Assembly: GCA_947581745.1 (NCBI GenBank)
Contig: CANPVW010000133.1
Location: forward strand, 1-7,226
Direction: 5' to 3'
Origin: Candidatus Benthicola azotiphorus
GTDB taxonomy: Bacteria; Gemmatimonadota; Gemmatimonadetes; Palauibacterales; Palauibacteraceae
DNA: 7,226 bases
Positions 6,957 through 7,226 of this stretch are shown in pieces. The position numbers were made by a program, and so were the translations under genes. The notes under the pieces are model-generated. The model ran no database searches and was not told where the DNA came from. It saw nothing but the letters and a program-made list of their open reading frames with translations. The stretch's first letter is position 1. The number at the start of each line of letters is the position of its first letter.

Positions 6957-6975
6957 ACCGTTCTCACGAAACGGT
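6957..6975 (-). terminator. Weak hairpin downstream of the LptD-like gene
   Basis: A 6-bp stem, ACCGTT (6957-6962) with AACGGT (6970-6975), encloses a 7-base loop, about 70 bases past the stop codon of the minus-strand gene at 7044. It has no T-run and a short stem, so it may be chance. The rest of the 209-base gap 6835-7043 shows only the ribosome site of the TPR gene; no clear promoter for that gene was found. Confidence 0.25.
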
Positions 6976-7043
6976 CGCCTGCCGGTTCGAGGCTGGATCC
7001 CGCCTGTGCTGTATCAAGAATCCGGCCACACCGACGAGGAGCC

Positions 7044-7226
7044 TCAGTTCGTCTGCTGCTTGTAGTCGCCCTTGAGCTCCGGTGCGTCCGTGAGGTGCAC
7101 GCCGACGGAGAAGATGACGTTGCCGTTCGGCGAGCGCGCGAACTGGAATGACGCCCTCCATCGGTGCAGATCTCGATCCAGTGTGATGAGCTGCTGCCCG
7201 AAGTCTCCCGATGTGAAGTTGTACTG
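7044..7226 (-). CDS. Probable LptD/OstA-type outer-membrane protein, C-terminal end (partial)
   Basis: The minus-strand frame from the right edge to a TGA at 7046-7044 gives 60 residues. It is too short to stand out as an open frame, but its content is distinctive: alternating polar/hydrophobic strands (RWRASFQFA, NVIFSVGVHL) like the last beta-strands of an outer-membrane barrel. It also carries DRDLHRWRASFQF followed by a late TDAPELKGDYK. LptD-like proteins of Bacteroidetes-type diderms end with a similar DLHCW-x-x-x-F strand and a closing lysine-rich segment. LptD inserts lipopolysaccharide into the outer leaflet. The protein lacks the classic C-terminal aromatic residue of many barrels and ends QQTN instead. 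The 5' part lies outside the window. That it encodes an outer-membrane barrel end is likely; the LptD identity is inferred from this one motif. Confidence 0.65.
   Translation of the reverse strand, partial: QYNFTSGDFGQQLITLDRDLHRWRASFQFARSPNGNVIFSVGVHLTDAPELKGDYKQQTN

Noticed and set aside
6835..7043. A possible small RNA or tRNA in the gap before the LptD-like gene
   Set aside because: No cloverleaf, no T-loop sequence and no stable long stem is seen; only a 6-bp hairpin of doubtful meaning.
5077..7065. A 662-residue plus-strand open frame antisense to the large TPR gene
   Set aside because: It lacks any family signature and has the Arg/His/Gly-rich composition of a mirror frame in GC-rich DNA. 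The minus strand carries clear TPRs over the same bases, and the frame also runs through the intergenic region.
1..7226. A mobile element, defence system or CRISPR array
   Set aside because: There are no direct repeats with spacers, no terminal inverted repeats, and no transposase, integrase, nuclease or toxin motifs. Base composition appears even across the window.

Overview
The window is GC-rich DNA from a diderm (outer-membrane) bacterium. The tightly packed envelope genes, a PpiD-like chaperone beginning with an MMMRSIRANTKW-type start, a DUF4321 protein next to tatA, and long proline/acidic TPR proteins all suggest Gemmatimonadota or a close relative. That assignment rests on remembered gene style, not on a database search. 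No rRNA, tRNA, CRISPR array, transposase or integrase is visible. The region looks like ordinary chromosomal housekeeping DNA rather than an island.

Layout from left to right. (1) 1-327, minus: N-terminal 109 residues of a TPR protein that runs off the left edge. (2) 328-577: intergenic space between divergent genes, with a weak candidate promoter. (3) 578-2401, plus: a membrane-anchored PpiD/SurA-type peptidyl-prolyl isomerase-like chaperone, 607 aa. (4) 2402-2527: convergent gap with two strong GC-rich hairpins. (5) 2528-4055, minus: a compact three-gene unit transcribed as polyprenyl diphosphate synthase, DUF4321 membrane protein, tatA. The first two overlap by ATGA, and the third starts after a 23-base gap. 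A plausible promoter for the unit sits across the stop codon of the gene upstream. (6) 4120-6834, minus: a 904-aa cytoplasmic TPR protein that contains three diverged copies of one module. (7) 6835-7043: intergenic. (8) 7044-7226, minus: the last 60 residues of a probable LptD-type outer-membrane protein, cut by the right edge.

The shared theme is the cell envelope: folding of exported proteins (PpiD-like), Tat export (TatA), isoprenoid chains for quinones or lipid carriers (polyprenyl synthase), and LPS insertion (LptD-like). The two TPR proteins have no function that can be read from sequence. I found no convincing undescribed system. The most interesting points are the modular repeats in the 904-aa TPR protein, the loss of a catalytic histidine in the parvulin domain, and the conserved-looking DUF4321/tatA pairing.
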